NCBI RefSeq assembly: GCF_002934455.1
Contig: NZ_PTIR01000003.1
Coordinates: 279,132-343,131 of the forward strand
Direction: 5' to 3'
DNA from: Trinickia symbiotica
Lineage (GTDB): Bacteria; Pseudomonadota; Gammaproteobacteria; Burkholderiales; Burkholderiaceae
Length of the DNA: 64,000 nucleotides
Shown: positions 55,556 to 63,854 of the stretch, piece by piece
Layout of the letters: each line of letters opens with the position of its first letter
Position numbering within the stretch: the stretch's first letter is position 1
Made by a program: the position numbers and the translations under genes
Notes under the pieces: generated by a model
Told to the model about the DNA's origin: nothing
What the model saw: the letters and a program-made list of their open reading frames with translations, nothing else
The model's database searches: none

Positions 55556-56260
55556 ATGGCACGCGTGGTCAAACTCAAGGGGCAAGCTCCGCGGCCCACC
55601 TCGAAAGCGCCAGCAGTTCGCGGCCAGACGCCGGATATCTATCGGACATTGCGCGATCGCATCTGTAGCCTCCACTATCCGCCAGGTACAGTGCTGGGAG
55701 AGACCGTGCTTGCGGAAGAATTCGAAGTCAGCCGCACGCCTATTCGTCAGGTTCTGCAGCGGCTCGAGTACGAAGGTCTCGTTGAAACAAAAAACGGCGT
55801 CGGTACGATCGTGAGCGGCGTTGATTTTCGAGATTACCGTGATACCTACAACTTTCGGTTGAGGCTGAGCGAGATGCTGGGTGACTTTTGTTCGCCAACC
55901 GATGCTCCGCAGGCGCTTGAGCGCATCGAGCGGCTGATTCCGCGCGCTGCGGCGCTATCGAACGCCTCTCGCAACTTCGACGAATTCTGGGCAATCCTTC
56001 ACGAACTACATTTCTCGATCAACGAACTGATCAGAAACAGAGAACTGCGACAGACGCATGACCGGTGCTATTTTCAGGCATCACGTGTCTGGTACAACTT
56101 CGTTAGCGATCTTTGGGAAGAAGAAATCGAGTATTTGAATCGTGAATTGGAAGAGTGCTGCCGGGCACTCCGCGCGGCAGACATGCGCGCCTTGGGCCTA
56201 GTGCAGCGCAACTACATTTCCTTCGGATTGGCTCGCATCGCACGATTCATAACCGGCTAA
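55556..56260 (+). CDS. GntR-family regulator (FCD) of the amidase/isomerase cluster
   Basis: The 234-residue regulator has a winged helix with RDRICSLHYPPGTVLGETVLAEEFEVSRTPIRQVLQRLEYEGLVETKNGVGTIV (about 35-88). A helical effector domain follows, with ILHELHFSINELIRNRELRQTHDRCYFQASR. The ATG at 55556, preceded by AAGGA, matches the start of its paralogue at 61450; a GTG at 55541 is weaker. About two thirds of residues equal that paralogue. It is divergent from the M24-amidase-ABC operon and likely binds the two 25-base boxes. Ligand unknown. Confidence 0.88.
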   Translation: MARVVKLKGQAPRPTSKAPAVRGQTPDIYRTLRDRICSLHYPPGTVLGETVLAEEFEVSRTPIRQVLQRLEYEGLVETKNGVGTIVSGVDFRDYRDTYNFRLRLSEMLGDFCSPTDAPQALERIERLIPRAAALSNASRNFDEFWAILHELHFSINELIRNRELRQTHDRCYFQASRVWYNFVSDLWEEEIEYLNRELEECCRALRAADMRALGLVQRNYISFGLARIARFITG

Positions 56261-56284
56261 TCGGTCACATCCGTGACTTCGTCA

Positions 56285-56320
56285 GCTTGTCGACTATGTC
56301 GACAAGCACGCGTTTTTTGA
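56285..56320 (+). terminator. Terminator/attenuator between GntR and isomerase genes
   Basis: GCTTGTCGAC-TAT-GTCGACAAGC is a perfect ten-base stem with a three-base loop, followed by six T residues a few bases on. It stands 24 bases after the GntR stop and before the isomerase ribosome-binding site, so it can reduce read-through. Confidence 0.7.
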
Positions 56321-56338
56321 TAGATAGGAGTCCTTATC

Positions 56339-57091
56339 ATGACTGGCAATACCGGATTCGAAGCCAAGCTTGATGGTGGCCGCCATGACCGCGCAAAAGT
56401 TGGATTTGTGCTGCTTGCGACCGAGCAGACGATCGAAGATGACATGTTCACCTTACTCCCGAAGGGAGTAGGTATCCATTTCACAAGGGTCCCTAATCCT
56501 GACAGCATTACGAGGGAGTCCCTCGATAACATTGCATCCAGCCTTGCTGATGCAGCGGCTCGAATCCTTCCTGACGGCAGTCTCGACGTTATCTGCTACG
56601 GTTGCACCTCCGGTAGTCTGGTCGTCGGCGAAAAGAAAGTTTTCGCCGAACTGAACCGTGGCGCTCCAAATGCGAAGACCACAAGCATGATCACCGCGGT
56701 GATTCGCGGACTTCGTGCCGTCGGTGCCAGACGGATCGTTATCGGTACGCCTTACCTCGACGAGATCAATGTCATGGAAAGGTCCTATCTGGAAAACGCG
56801 GGCTTTGAAGTATTGGCTATCCATGGCCTCCAACTAGAGAAAGACAGCGATATGGTGCGAGTCACGCCTGACAGCATCGTCCAAATGGCGCTTTTTTTGG
56901 ATCGGCCAGACGCCGACGCGATCTTCATCAGCTGCGGGGCACTCAGATCGATCGAAGTCATCGAGGAGATCGAACAGCGGACTGGGAAGCCAGTCATCAC
57001 CAGCAATCAGGCTGTCGCCTGGGACGTCATGAGGCTTGCAGGGTTGCCGGACCGTATCTACGGGTTTGGTCGGCTTCTTTCGTTGTACTGA
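56339..57091 (+). CDS. Maleate isomerase / Asp-Glu racemase superfamily enzyme
   Basis: This 250-residue protein has the two-cysteine active site of the maleate isomerase-arylmalonate decarboxylase group: Cys89 in ICYGCTSGS and Cys199 in FISCGALR. TPYLDEINVMERSYLENAGFEVLAIHGLQ and PVITSNQAVAWDVMRLAGL are also typical. Both cysteines present favours isomerase or racemase over decarboxylase chemistry. Cytoplasmic. AGGAG precedes the ATG. With an amidase and a deformylase-type enzyme nearby it could convert a maleate-like acid to fumarate, as in nicotinate breakdown, but a 2-substituted dicarboxylate or hydantoin racemase substrate is equally open. Confidence 0.83.
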   Translation: MTGNTGFEAKLDGGRHDRAKVGFVLLATEQTIEDDMFTLLPKGVGIHFTRVPNPDSITRESLDNIASSLADAAARILPDGSLDVICYGCTSGSLVVGEKKVFAELNRGAPNAKTTSMITAVIRGLRAVGARRIVIGTPYLDEINVMERSYLENAGFEVLAIHGLQLEKDSDMVRVTPDSIVQMALFLDRPDADAIFISCGALRSIEVIEEIEQRTGKPVITSNQAVAWDVMRLAGLPDRIYGFGRLLSLY

Positions 57092-57138
57092 GTATTTGCC
57101 GAAACGCGGTGCAGAAGCCCCAAGTGCTGGGAGCAGCA

Positions 57139-58125
57139 ATGAAACGTACTCGGTCACCTATCGATCTTCGTGCCTTGGAAGCGTTCGTTGTCGTGTGTGA
57201 GACCGGCTCGATGACCGCAGCCGCGAAGCACCTTCAGGTCAGCCAAAGCGCGGTAAGTCAATCCGTTGCCGCTCTGGAGCGAGAGCAAGGTACGGATCTG
57301 TTCGACCGGGACAGCCGTCCACCGCGTCCTAATCTGGCTGGGCGTGCCCTGTTGGAACTTGCCGGTCCACTGCTCCAGCATGCGCATGCTGTTAGCGGCC
57401 GGATCAGGGATGCTTCGCTCGCGGGCAGCCTGCCTGTACGCCTCGGATGCGTCGATTCGTTCGCGGCGACCGTCGGGCCGGAGATCGTCCGCGCGATGTC
57501 CAGCTCAACTCGCCAGATCGAGATGTGGTCCGGGCTCACGCCGGCGCTTTCCGGACAAATACACAACGGTGAAGTCGATGTTGTTGTGTGCACGCAGACG
57601 GCAATCAATAACCACCGCATTGTCGAGCTCCCGCTTCTCTCGGAGGCGTTTCTGGCGGTGGCCTCTCGCCGCTGGCTTGATGGGCGCTCTCAAAAAGATT
57701 CACATTGGCGGCAATTGGCTGCTGAACTGCCGTTGATACGGTATACAGCACGATCGGTGATTGGGCAGCAGGTTGAACGTCTGGCACGACATCTGGGGAT
57801 CAGCAGTCCGCGTCGATACGAATTCGACGCCACCGATCCGATGCTCAGTCTGGTCAGCGCAAATCTTGGATTTGCAATTTCGACTCCGCTTTGTCTGTGG
57901 CAGGCACGGCACTATCTTAGTGACATCGCCGTTTTTTCGCTCCCGACAGGGCGACTCAGTAGACGAGAGTTTTTCATCCTGCACAGGCAGGGGGAGTGGG
58001 TTGAGTTCGCGGAACATATCTCTTCGCTCACCGCTCGGGTGTTGGATGAACTAATCTGTCCCGCACTCGCCTGCAGTTTGCCCCAGCTACCGGCGGACGC
58101 ATTGCTTTCGAAACTGGTGAACTAG
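57139..58125 (+). CDS. LysR-family regulator
   Basis: The 328-residue protein has an N-terminal helix-turn-helix (DLRALEAFVVVCETGSMTAAAKHLQVSQSAVSQSVAALEREQGTDLFDRDSRPP) and a periplasmic-binding-like effector domain starting RLGCVDSFAATVGPEIVRAMSS. The ATG at 57139 with GGGAG ahead is preferred over a GTG at 57109. It is placed between the isomerase and the truncated deformylase genes on one strand, so it likely controls the same pathway as a second regulator. Confidence 0.87.
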   Translation: MKRTRSPIDLRALEAFVVVCETGSMTAAAKHLQVSQSAVSQSVAALEREQGTDLFDRDSRPPRPNLAGRALLELAGPLLQHAHAVSGRIRDASLAGSLPVRLGCVDSFAATVGPEIVRAMSSSTRQIEMWSGLTPALSGQIHNGEVDVVVCTQTAINNHRIVELPLLSEAFLAVASRRWLDGRSQKDSHWRQLAAELPLIRYTARSVIGQQVERLARHLGISSPRRYEFDATDPMLSLVSANLGFAISTPLCLWQARHYLSDIAVFSLPTGRLSRREFFILHRQGEWVEFAEHISSLTARVLDELICPALACSLPQLPADALLSKLVN

Positions 58126-58134
58126 AAGACTTTC

Positions 58135-58671
58135 ATGAGCGATCTCTACACGCTGACGCGCGGACACGCCCCGCTTCTCATCTCTATTCCGCATCTCGGC
58201 ACTTACATTCCCGACGCTCTTCGAAATCAGTACACGGAGGCGGCGTTGACAGTCGCCGATACCGATTGGCATCTTTCGCGACTTCGCAAGAATCACGCTA
58301 ACGTGCTCTTATGGGAAGCGCACTCCATCGCAAGCGTCCTGCCCCGTCTGTTCGAGGGCAAGTTGCCGGAGCTAAACATTGGCACGCAGGACGGCCGAAC
58401 AGCAGCGGAAACCGTTCTGCAAGCGACGGTCAATGCCGCTCAGGAGAGCAACTACCCGTGGGTTGCCAACGGACGTTTCAAGGGCGGCTTCATCACCCGT
58501 CACTTTGGTGCTCCACGACACGGGGTTCATGCAGTGCAACTGGAAATGTGTCAGATCACGTACATGGAGGAAGCGCCGCCGTTTGCGTTCGTGCCGGAAC
58601 GGGCGCAAGCGGTAGGACCAACGCTACAGAAGATGGTTTCGAGAGCATTGGAAGCGGTAGTCGCACTGTAA
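58135..58671 (+). pseudogene. N-formylglutamate amidohydrolase (HutG-like) with large in-frame deletion
   Basis: The frame is open for 178 codons, against about 265 in HutG. The start (APLLISIPHLGTYIPDAL, VADTDWHLSRL) and end (NVLLWEAHSIASVLPRLFEGKLPELNIGTQDGR, GRFKGGFITRHFGAP, VQLEMCQITYME) match well. The segment between, which should carry the VIDLNRPP and FDGEPLY motifs with part of the metal site, is absent. The junction is near 58283-58290 and the frame is kept. The product may be dead or altered. It follows LysR by nine bases. Normal activity would be hydrolysis of an N-formyl amino acid to formate and the amino acid. Confidence 0.72.
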
Positions 58672-59222
58672 CAGGTAAGCGCCCAGTAGACGATGTGGCT
58701 GTGCGGGCCACTCGTGGCGGGACACTCAAGGCATGGGGGCCATGCGGTAAGGCCGCCAGTTCTGTGTGACTCAGCATATCACCCTATGGTATCCGGCTTT
58801 CGATTTCGCTCTGGCGATCCGGCGCCTGAGGCGGTCAACTTACATCGTCAACGCGCGCTCCCGGCGCTGCGTACGAAAATAGCAGCCCGACGGACCAGGC
58901 CGTTGCGCGTATCCGAACACGCGAACACGGAAGCTTTGTCGGCTTTCGAACACTCGCGTCGCAAGCCGCACATCTCCTCTCCGCTCTCGACATTTCGGGC
59001 CACGACAGGCCGAGCCGCGCCTTGGCACTGCTCTTGCTTTTTGCTGATGTCACGCCTGATGTTTAGATGTCACTCCAGACAGCGGCGACGGCCCCGCCGC
59101 CGGATGGCTTTTGACTCTAGCGTCGAGACGAAATGTTTGTCAGCCGATAGAATCGGCCCTTTTGACGGCAGGCCAAAATGATAGGCCTAAATGGTTGGGA
59201 ACCATCTTGTGAGGAACGCGAA
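58672..59222. other. Intergenic, 550 bases, no recognised gene
   Basis: Open frames here show no domain and no good start. GC content falls sharply near 59190, marking the edge of an AT-rich insert. Confidence 0.45.
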
Positions 59223-60059
59223 ATGTCAAGGAAAGAACAAGTAATGGGGGATAGAGATCATCGCGCTTGGGTAGGTCCGCCTGATTATTACGATCGCTTA
59301 GGTGCCGTACAATTTGTTACATTGCTTCTACTGGGATTGAGAGAAGAACACTTTTTATTGGATATCGGGTGTGGGTCGCTTCGTGGAGGCAGGTTTCCTC
59401 TACTATACCTCAATTCCGATCGTTATTTCGGCATCGAACCAGAAGAATGGTGTCTTCGGCAAGGCATCGAGGCGGAAGTTGGTTCCGCGCTCATTAGCCT
59501 AAAGCGCCCCAAGTTTTCATTTAATTCAGATTTTAGCGCCTCCGAATTCAATTGCCAGTTCGACTACATAATTGCCGCCGGGATTTTTATGCACGCGAGC
59601 AAAACTCAAATTAAAACATGCCTAACATCAGTATCGCGAAGTCTGCGATCGCATGGGAAATTCTTGGCGGCTTTTCTCGCGGGAGATTCAGACAGCACGA
59701 ATACAGACTGGTCGTATCCGGAAGTTCAGTATTACAAGAGTTCGACTCTTAATTCGCTCGCCGAGGAATGCGGGTTAGACCTCGCTCTCATCGATGCTCC
59801 GCACCCACTGGGGCACCAATGGATTGTTCTTACACACGCAAAAGAGCGGCAACACATAAGCCATCACCTTAGTTTCGATGCTTTCTCGTGGAAAGAGTAT
59901 CTTTCCTTTCAATTATTGAAACGCGGGATATCCCCCAAGAATCATGAAGACTATTTGCGTCATGACCTAAGCATGGTTATTCACAATGACGACAGGTCAG
60001 TTGTTCCGCAAGCTAAATTCGTCACGCAAGCAATAAAAAGCGTCGCCGGGAAGAACTAA
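59223..60059 (+). CDS. Class I SAM-dependent methyltransferase, horizontally acquired
   Basis: The 278-residue protein has a SAM-binding motif I at FLLDIGCGSLRGG, an acidic end of strand 2 in YFGIEPEEWC and motif FDYIIAAGIFMHAS, as in small-molecule or peptide-type methyltransferases. AGGAA precedes the ATG at 59223; an in-frame extension to 59178 is less likely. Base composition is far more AT-rich than all neighbours, with many TTT, AAT and ATT codons, so it came from elsewhere. It stands alone between a decayed catabolic gene and IS debris. Substrate unknown; 12 and more kb of neighbours give no biosynthetic partner. Confidence 0.82.
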   Translation: MSRKEQVMGDRDHRAWVGPPDYYDRLGAVQFVTLLLLGLREEHFLLDIGCGSLRGGRFPLLYLNSDRYFGIEPEEWCLRQGIEAEVGSALISLKRPKFSFNSDFSASEFNCQFDYIIAAGIFMHASKTQIKTCLTSVSRSLRSHGKFLAAFLAGDSDSTNTDWSYPEVQYYKSSTLNSLAEECGLDLALIDAPHPLGHQWIVLTHAKERQHISHHLSFDAFSWKEYLSFQLLKRGISPKNHEDYLRHDLSMVIHNDDRSVVPQAKFVTQAIKSVAGKN

Positions 60060-60148
60060 TAAAGAACGCCGTGGATCCTCTTAGGCTTTGCGAGCCCGCT
60101 CTTGATTTCTAATTCAAGGCAATAGAGCGCACGTAAAACGAGCATCGC

Positions 60149-60590
60149 ATGCCCCGCAAACCGAATCTGGATTCCGCCGGCGAGCCAGCGCTGCCGTCGA
60201 TCCCGAAGGAACTGATCGATCAGTTCTTGAAGGGTCCGATGACCGCCGAGACTGTGCAGCTCGCGCCGGCCGCGTTCAAGGGGCGCTCATCGAGCGTGCC
60301 CTGTGCGCGGAGCTTGGCCACCATCTGGCCTATCCGAATGGCGCGAGTCGGACGCGCAATACGATCAACCAGCGCAACAACAGCAGTGGCAAGACCGTGC
60401 CGACTGGTATCGGTCCGCCACGGCTGGAAGTTCCACGCGACGGTGACGATACTTTCCAGCCGATCCTAATTCCCCGGCGCGAACGCCCTGGCGAAGATGC
60501 CGCGACCAAACGATTGGGCTGGTGCCGCGAGCCATCACCGCCGGATGGCGCTGCGCCGCCTATGAATAGAAGGCCGCCATAAGCCAGTTT
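60149..60590 (+). pseudogene. IS256-family transposase remnant
   Basis: MPRKPNLDSAGEPALPSIPKELIDQFLKGPMTAETVQ is the start of IS256-type transposases. A one-base loss near 60280 shifts the frame, after which LIERALCAELGHHLAYPNGASRT, GPPRLEVPRDGDDTFQPILIP and RRER continue the match. From about 60490 the family sequence stops and unrelated sequence follows. The catalytic domain is missing entirely. Left inverted repeat not identified. Confidence 0.82.
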
Positions 60591-60748
60591 CGCAATCCTT
60601 TATAAGCATCGCTCGAGCAAGACCATTCCAGAATGAGACCGCATCCGCAACCCGTTATGCGTTCGTAGGCTTTGCACAAGAAAATTTTGACACTTTTGAA
60701 CTCCGGCATTACGGCACCCATCAATGCTACCCCGACCTGCCCGGCGAA

Positions 60749-61450
60749 CTATGAGATGAAACGGGCTATACGTGCGAGACTGAATGAGATGTAGTTCCGT
60801 TGTACTAGTCCAAGAGCGCGCATGTCCCTGGCGCGCAGCGCCGAGCAACACTCCTCCAGCTCCCAATTGAGGTACTTTACCTCCTCGTCCCATAAAATGG
60901 CCACAATATTGAGCCGAAGGCGCGATGCTTGCAAGTAACAGCGATCATGCGTTTGGCGAACTTCTCCGTTCGTTATCAGACCGTTGATTACCGAATGCAA
61001 CTCATGGAGGATTTGCCAGAATGCTTGGAGACTCGCTTGCTGGTGTTGCAGCGTCTTCGCTCCGACGGCCAGTCGTTGCATCCGCTCGAGCGCTTTGGGA
61101 GCGTGTGCAGGAGAACAGAAGTCGCCGAGCATCTCACTCAATCTCAGCTGGAATGCGTAAGTGTCACGGTATTCTCGAAGGTCACCGCCGCTGACTATCG
61201 TACCAACGCCGTTCCTTGTTTCCACGAGGCCTTCGTACTCGAGCTTCTGAAGATTTTGCCGGATTGGTGTGCGACTGACCTGGAATTCCTCCGCAAGTGC
61301 CGTCGCCCCTAGTACTGTGCCGGGGGGATAATAAAGAGTACAGATCCGATCACGCAACGTTTGGTAAATCCCCGACATCCGATAGCGGACTGCTGATGCC
61401 TTGCCCACGGTGCCAGCACTTGACAGCTTTGTTCTTGCAACGCGTGCCAT
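60749..61450 (-). CDS. GntR-family regulator (FCD), paralogue of the 55.6-kb gene
   Basis: This 233-residue protein is very like the regulator at 55556-56260. RDRICTLYYPPGTVLG, LAEEFQVSRTPIRQNLQKLEYEGLVETRNGVGTIVSG, EYRDTYAFQLRLSEMLGDFCSP and the end RDMRALGLVQRNYISFSLARIARFIS are almost identical. The DNA-recognition helix differs by single substitutions, so it may bind the same boxes. The ATG at 61450 with GGGGGAGG ahead is chosen. It is flanked by an IS256 relic and a broken transposase and has no catabolic neighbours left. Confidence 0.87.
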   Translation of the reverse strand: MARVARTKLSSAGTVGKASAVRYRMSGIYQTLRDRICTLYYPPGTVLGATALAEEFQVSRTPIRQNLQKLEYEGLVETRNGVGTIVSGGDLREYRDTYAFQLRLSEMLGDFCSPAHAPKALERMQRLAVGAKTLQHQQASLQAFWQILHELHSVINGLITNGEVRQTHDRCYLQASRLRLNIVAILWDEEVKYLNWELEECCSALRARDMRALGLVQRNYISFSLARIARFIS

Positions 61451-61726
61451 CAAAGACCTCCCCCGGAGCGACCGGCTGCCGGGAAATTGTTAGTAATGCA
61501 CTGATTAATCCAAAACCGGTTGTCGTCAACCGTACATACTTCACTTAGCGCGGCGCCCAGCGCGCCCATCCCGCGCGCGGTCTGCAACGTCTCTTGGAAG
61601 AAAGTCGGTGAAACGTCGATGGCCCCTGATCTTTCAATACCAAAACGACGCAAAAATTGTGCGCGCCCGCTCGCGAGCTGCGTAGCAGCGTCAGCCTTCA
61701 CCGCTTCGGCGTCGGCGCCGCTGAGT

Positions 61727-63156
61727 ATCCGGGTCACCAGTTCTCTCGCTCGATTTGATCGCCACGCTTTGACCCGGCGCTCAGGGTGCGCAATTGAGCG
61801 CCGGAATACAGGGTGGGAGCCATGGCGGCGGCGCTCGTGTAGCTGTTTTGCCGTGATGCCTGGCTCGGTTTCGAGCCATTGTTGGGATTTTCGGCCAAGT
61901 GTGCTTCGCGCATTCGACGCAGCAGATCCAATGAATCCATGCGGAACACGCGCTTGGCGGTGATGCGTCGGTCGAATTTCCCCCGCTTGCCACGCTGTCC
62001 CAAGACTCGACAGGAAGTCCGCGAGTGGTACCTCACTGGCTGACTTCATTTCCGTCGGCACACCACTGGAAGCGCTCCAATCTGCGACGCGCTGTTGTGC
62101 GAGCGTACGAAACCGCGTACGCAGGCTGCGTTTGGTTGCCTCGGGAATAGAGGCGGACCGCAGGACGCGCTCGAGCGGCGTCAACGGCGCCTCATAGCGC
62201 TTGGTCACTTTGGCGCCGTGACGCGTCTTCGATTTCAGTTTGAATGACGGCTGGAAGGAAGTTGATATACAGCCGCGACACTTGATAAAGGGAGGCAAGC
62301 GTCTCGGTGGCTTCGAGGCCTCGTAGCCTGCCGCACCCGACGAGGCGACGTACGACGGCGCCATTCTTTTGCTCGACCCACGCCTGATCGTTTTTCTTAT
62401 ACGCACGCGACCGCGTCAGCTCGATACCCTTTGCCTTGCAGAAGTCAAAGACCGCCTCGTTCATGAAAGCACTACCGTTATCGTAGTCCAGACCACGCAA
62501 AGGAATCGGTAAGGCGATGTGCTCGAGAACGAAAGCGCCGCTGCGAAACGGCATAGCAAGACACTCGGTCCAGCCGGTTGCGATATCCGTCATCACAAAG
62601 CTGTGTACGAAATCGCCGTCAATCTTCGTGCCACCGCAATGCTCAACGAAATCGACCTCCAGATAAGCGGGCAGCGGATCGTTCCAGTCAGTGAAGGTCC
62701 TGATCGGCACTGCACGGCGAATCGCATTGCCGACTCCGCCAGCGCGTCGGCGCTGGCCGCTGAAGGCTTGCGCCGCACATCCTGCAACAGCCGATCAATG
62801 GTAGCGGCGCTGATCTGCGCGAGCCGCTGGCGCACGCCCTTCGATAGTGACAGATGACCATGCCGTGTCATCGAGTCGATCAGCGTCGGGATGAGCGCCT
62901 TCAGCCGTTTGCCGCAGATCCGGTCGGCCGCCTCCCACAGCGTGATCAGCGCGGCACGCACCTCATCGTCATAGCGTCGTTGCGGGCCTGGCTTCGCCCT
63001 CGGCGGCTGCGGCTCTCGGCACAGCACACGGATCGCGTGTTTACGGTGGTAGCCCGTCAATTCAACGAATTCGTCCAGGATCTGGCGCTTCTCGTTCCGG
63101 TCGGAGCGGCGGTACCGCTCGCCAACTGCCTCAGTCAATTCCCGTCTTGTTCTCAT
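61727..63156 (-). pseudogene. Integrase-core (DDE) transposase with frameshifts
   Basis: The pieces read in order on the minus strand. The N-terminal part is MRTRRELTEAVGERYRRSDRNEKRQILDEFVELTGYHRKHAIRVL. A shift near 62710 leads to the rve core PAYLEVDFVEHCGG, VMTDIATGWTE, GLDYDNGSAFMNEAVFDFCKAKGIELTRSRAYKKNDQAWVEQKNG (D-D-E). A second shift near 62250 leads to SFKLKSKTRHGAKVTKRYEAPLTPLERVL and the tail RVKAWRSNRARELV. It cannot make one protein unless frameshifted. The frame runs on to 61450 through unrecognised sequence. The family was not assigned; the core is of the IS481/IS3-related rve type. Confidence 0.8.
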
Positions 63157-63199
63157 GCTGAGCCGCCTCGTCACAAGTCGCCCTCGCCAGCCGTCTGAC

Positions 63200-63257
63200 G
63201 AGTAGCAAAAATACTTGAGGCAACGAGCCTAGCTCGGTAACAAAAAACCTGAGTCAA
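63200..63257. repeat. Terminal repeats of the integrase-core IS
   Basis: Two imperfect direct repeats, AGTAGCAAAAATACTTGAGG (63201) and GTAACAAAAAACCTGAGTCA (63237), lie just ahead of the transposase start, about 36 bases apart. Such repeated boxes are transposase-binding sites at an IS end. A matching inverted end was not found to the left, so the element is probably truncated. Confidence 0.5.
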
Positions 63258-63369
63258 TGCGCCGGTCCTTTGACAATTACCTTGGCCGCCGGAGACGACG
63301 AGCTACCGGCGGCGCCGGAAGAGCGGGGTTTTACGATGGCTGATCGCATCGAATAAGAAGCGAACAGCC

Positions 63370-63769
63370 ATGCCCGGGACCTACGTGACGGACCATCAGG
63401 TCCGACTATATATGAGCAAGCGCAAACATCACACTCAGCAAGTCGCCGCGGCCATGGCGGGTATGAGCGTTCACACGGCCCGGCGCATCGAGCATGACGG
63501 CCGTCTGCCGTCGCAGAAGCCACCGCGCACATGGCACACTCGATCCGATCCATTCAGAAGTCCGTGAGAGCGAGGTGGTGCCATTGCTGCGCCACGCGCC
63601 TCGGCTCAAGGCCATCACGCTGCTGAGCAAGCTGCAGGAGGCGCATTCCCGGCCTGTTTCCTGACAGCATGCGGCGTAGGCTCGAGCGGCGCGTCAGCCA
63701 ATGGCGCGCGCTGGAAGGCCCCGGCCAGGAGATCTTCTTCCCGCAGCTGTCAATGGTCATGCAATTTTC
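63370..63769 (+). pseudogene. IS21-family istA fragment
   Basis: MPGTYVTDHQVRLYMSKRKHHTQQVAAAMAGMSVHTARRIEHDGRLPSQK is the N-terminal helix-turn-helix of IstA transposases. A frameshift near 63550 is followed by SEVVPLLRHAPRLKAITLLSKLQ and, after another shift, RRLERRVSQWRALEGPGQEIFFPQ. The IS66 element then interrupts it at 63770. No catalytic core or istB is present in the window. Confidence 0.82.
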
Positions 63770-63820
63770 GTAAGCGCGAATTTAAGCGCACCTAGAATCG
63801 GAAGCTGAACGAGCGCAGGC

Positions 63821-63851
63821 TTGCGTCCGCAACTACAACTTGCGGACGCAA
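63821..63851 (+). promoter_or_regulatory. 12-base inverted repeat just before IS66 tnpA
   Basis: TTGCGTCCGCAA and TTGCGGACGCAA form a perfect 12-base-pair stem around seven bases, ending three bases before the tnpA ATG. Placed there it would occlude the ribosome-binding region in transcripts entering from outside, a common way for IS elements to limit transposase synthesis. Confidence 0.55.
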
Positions 63852-63854
63852 CCG

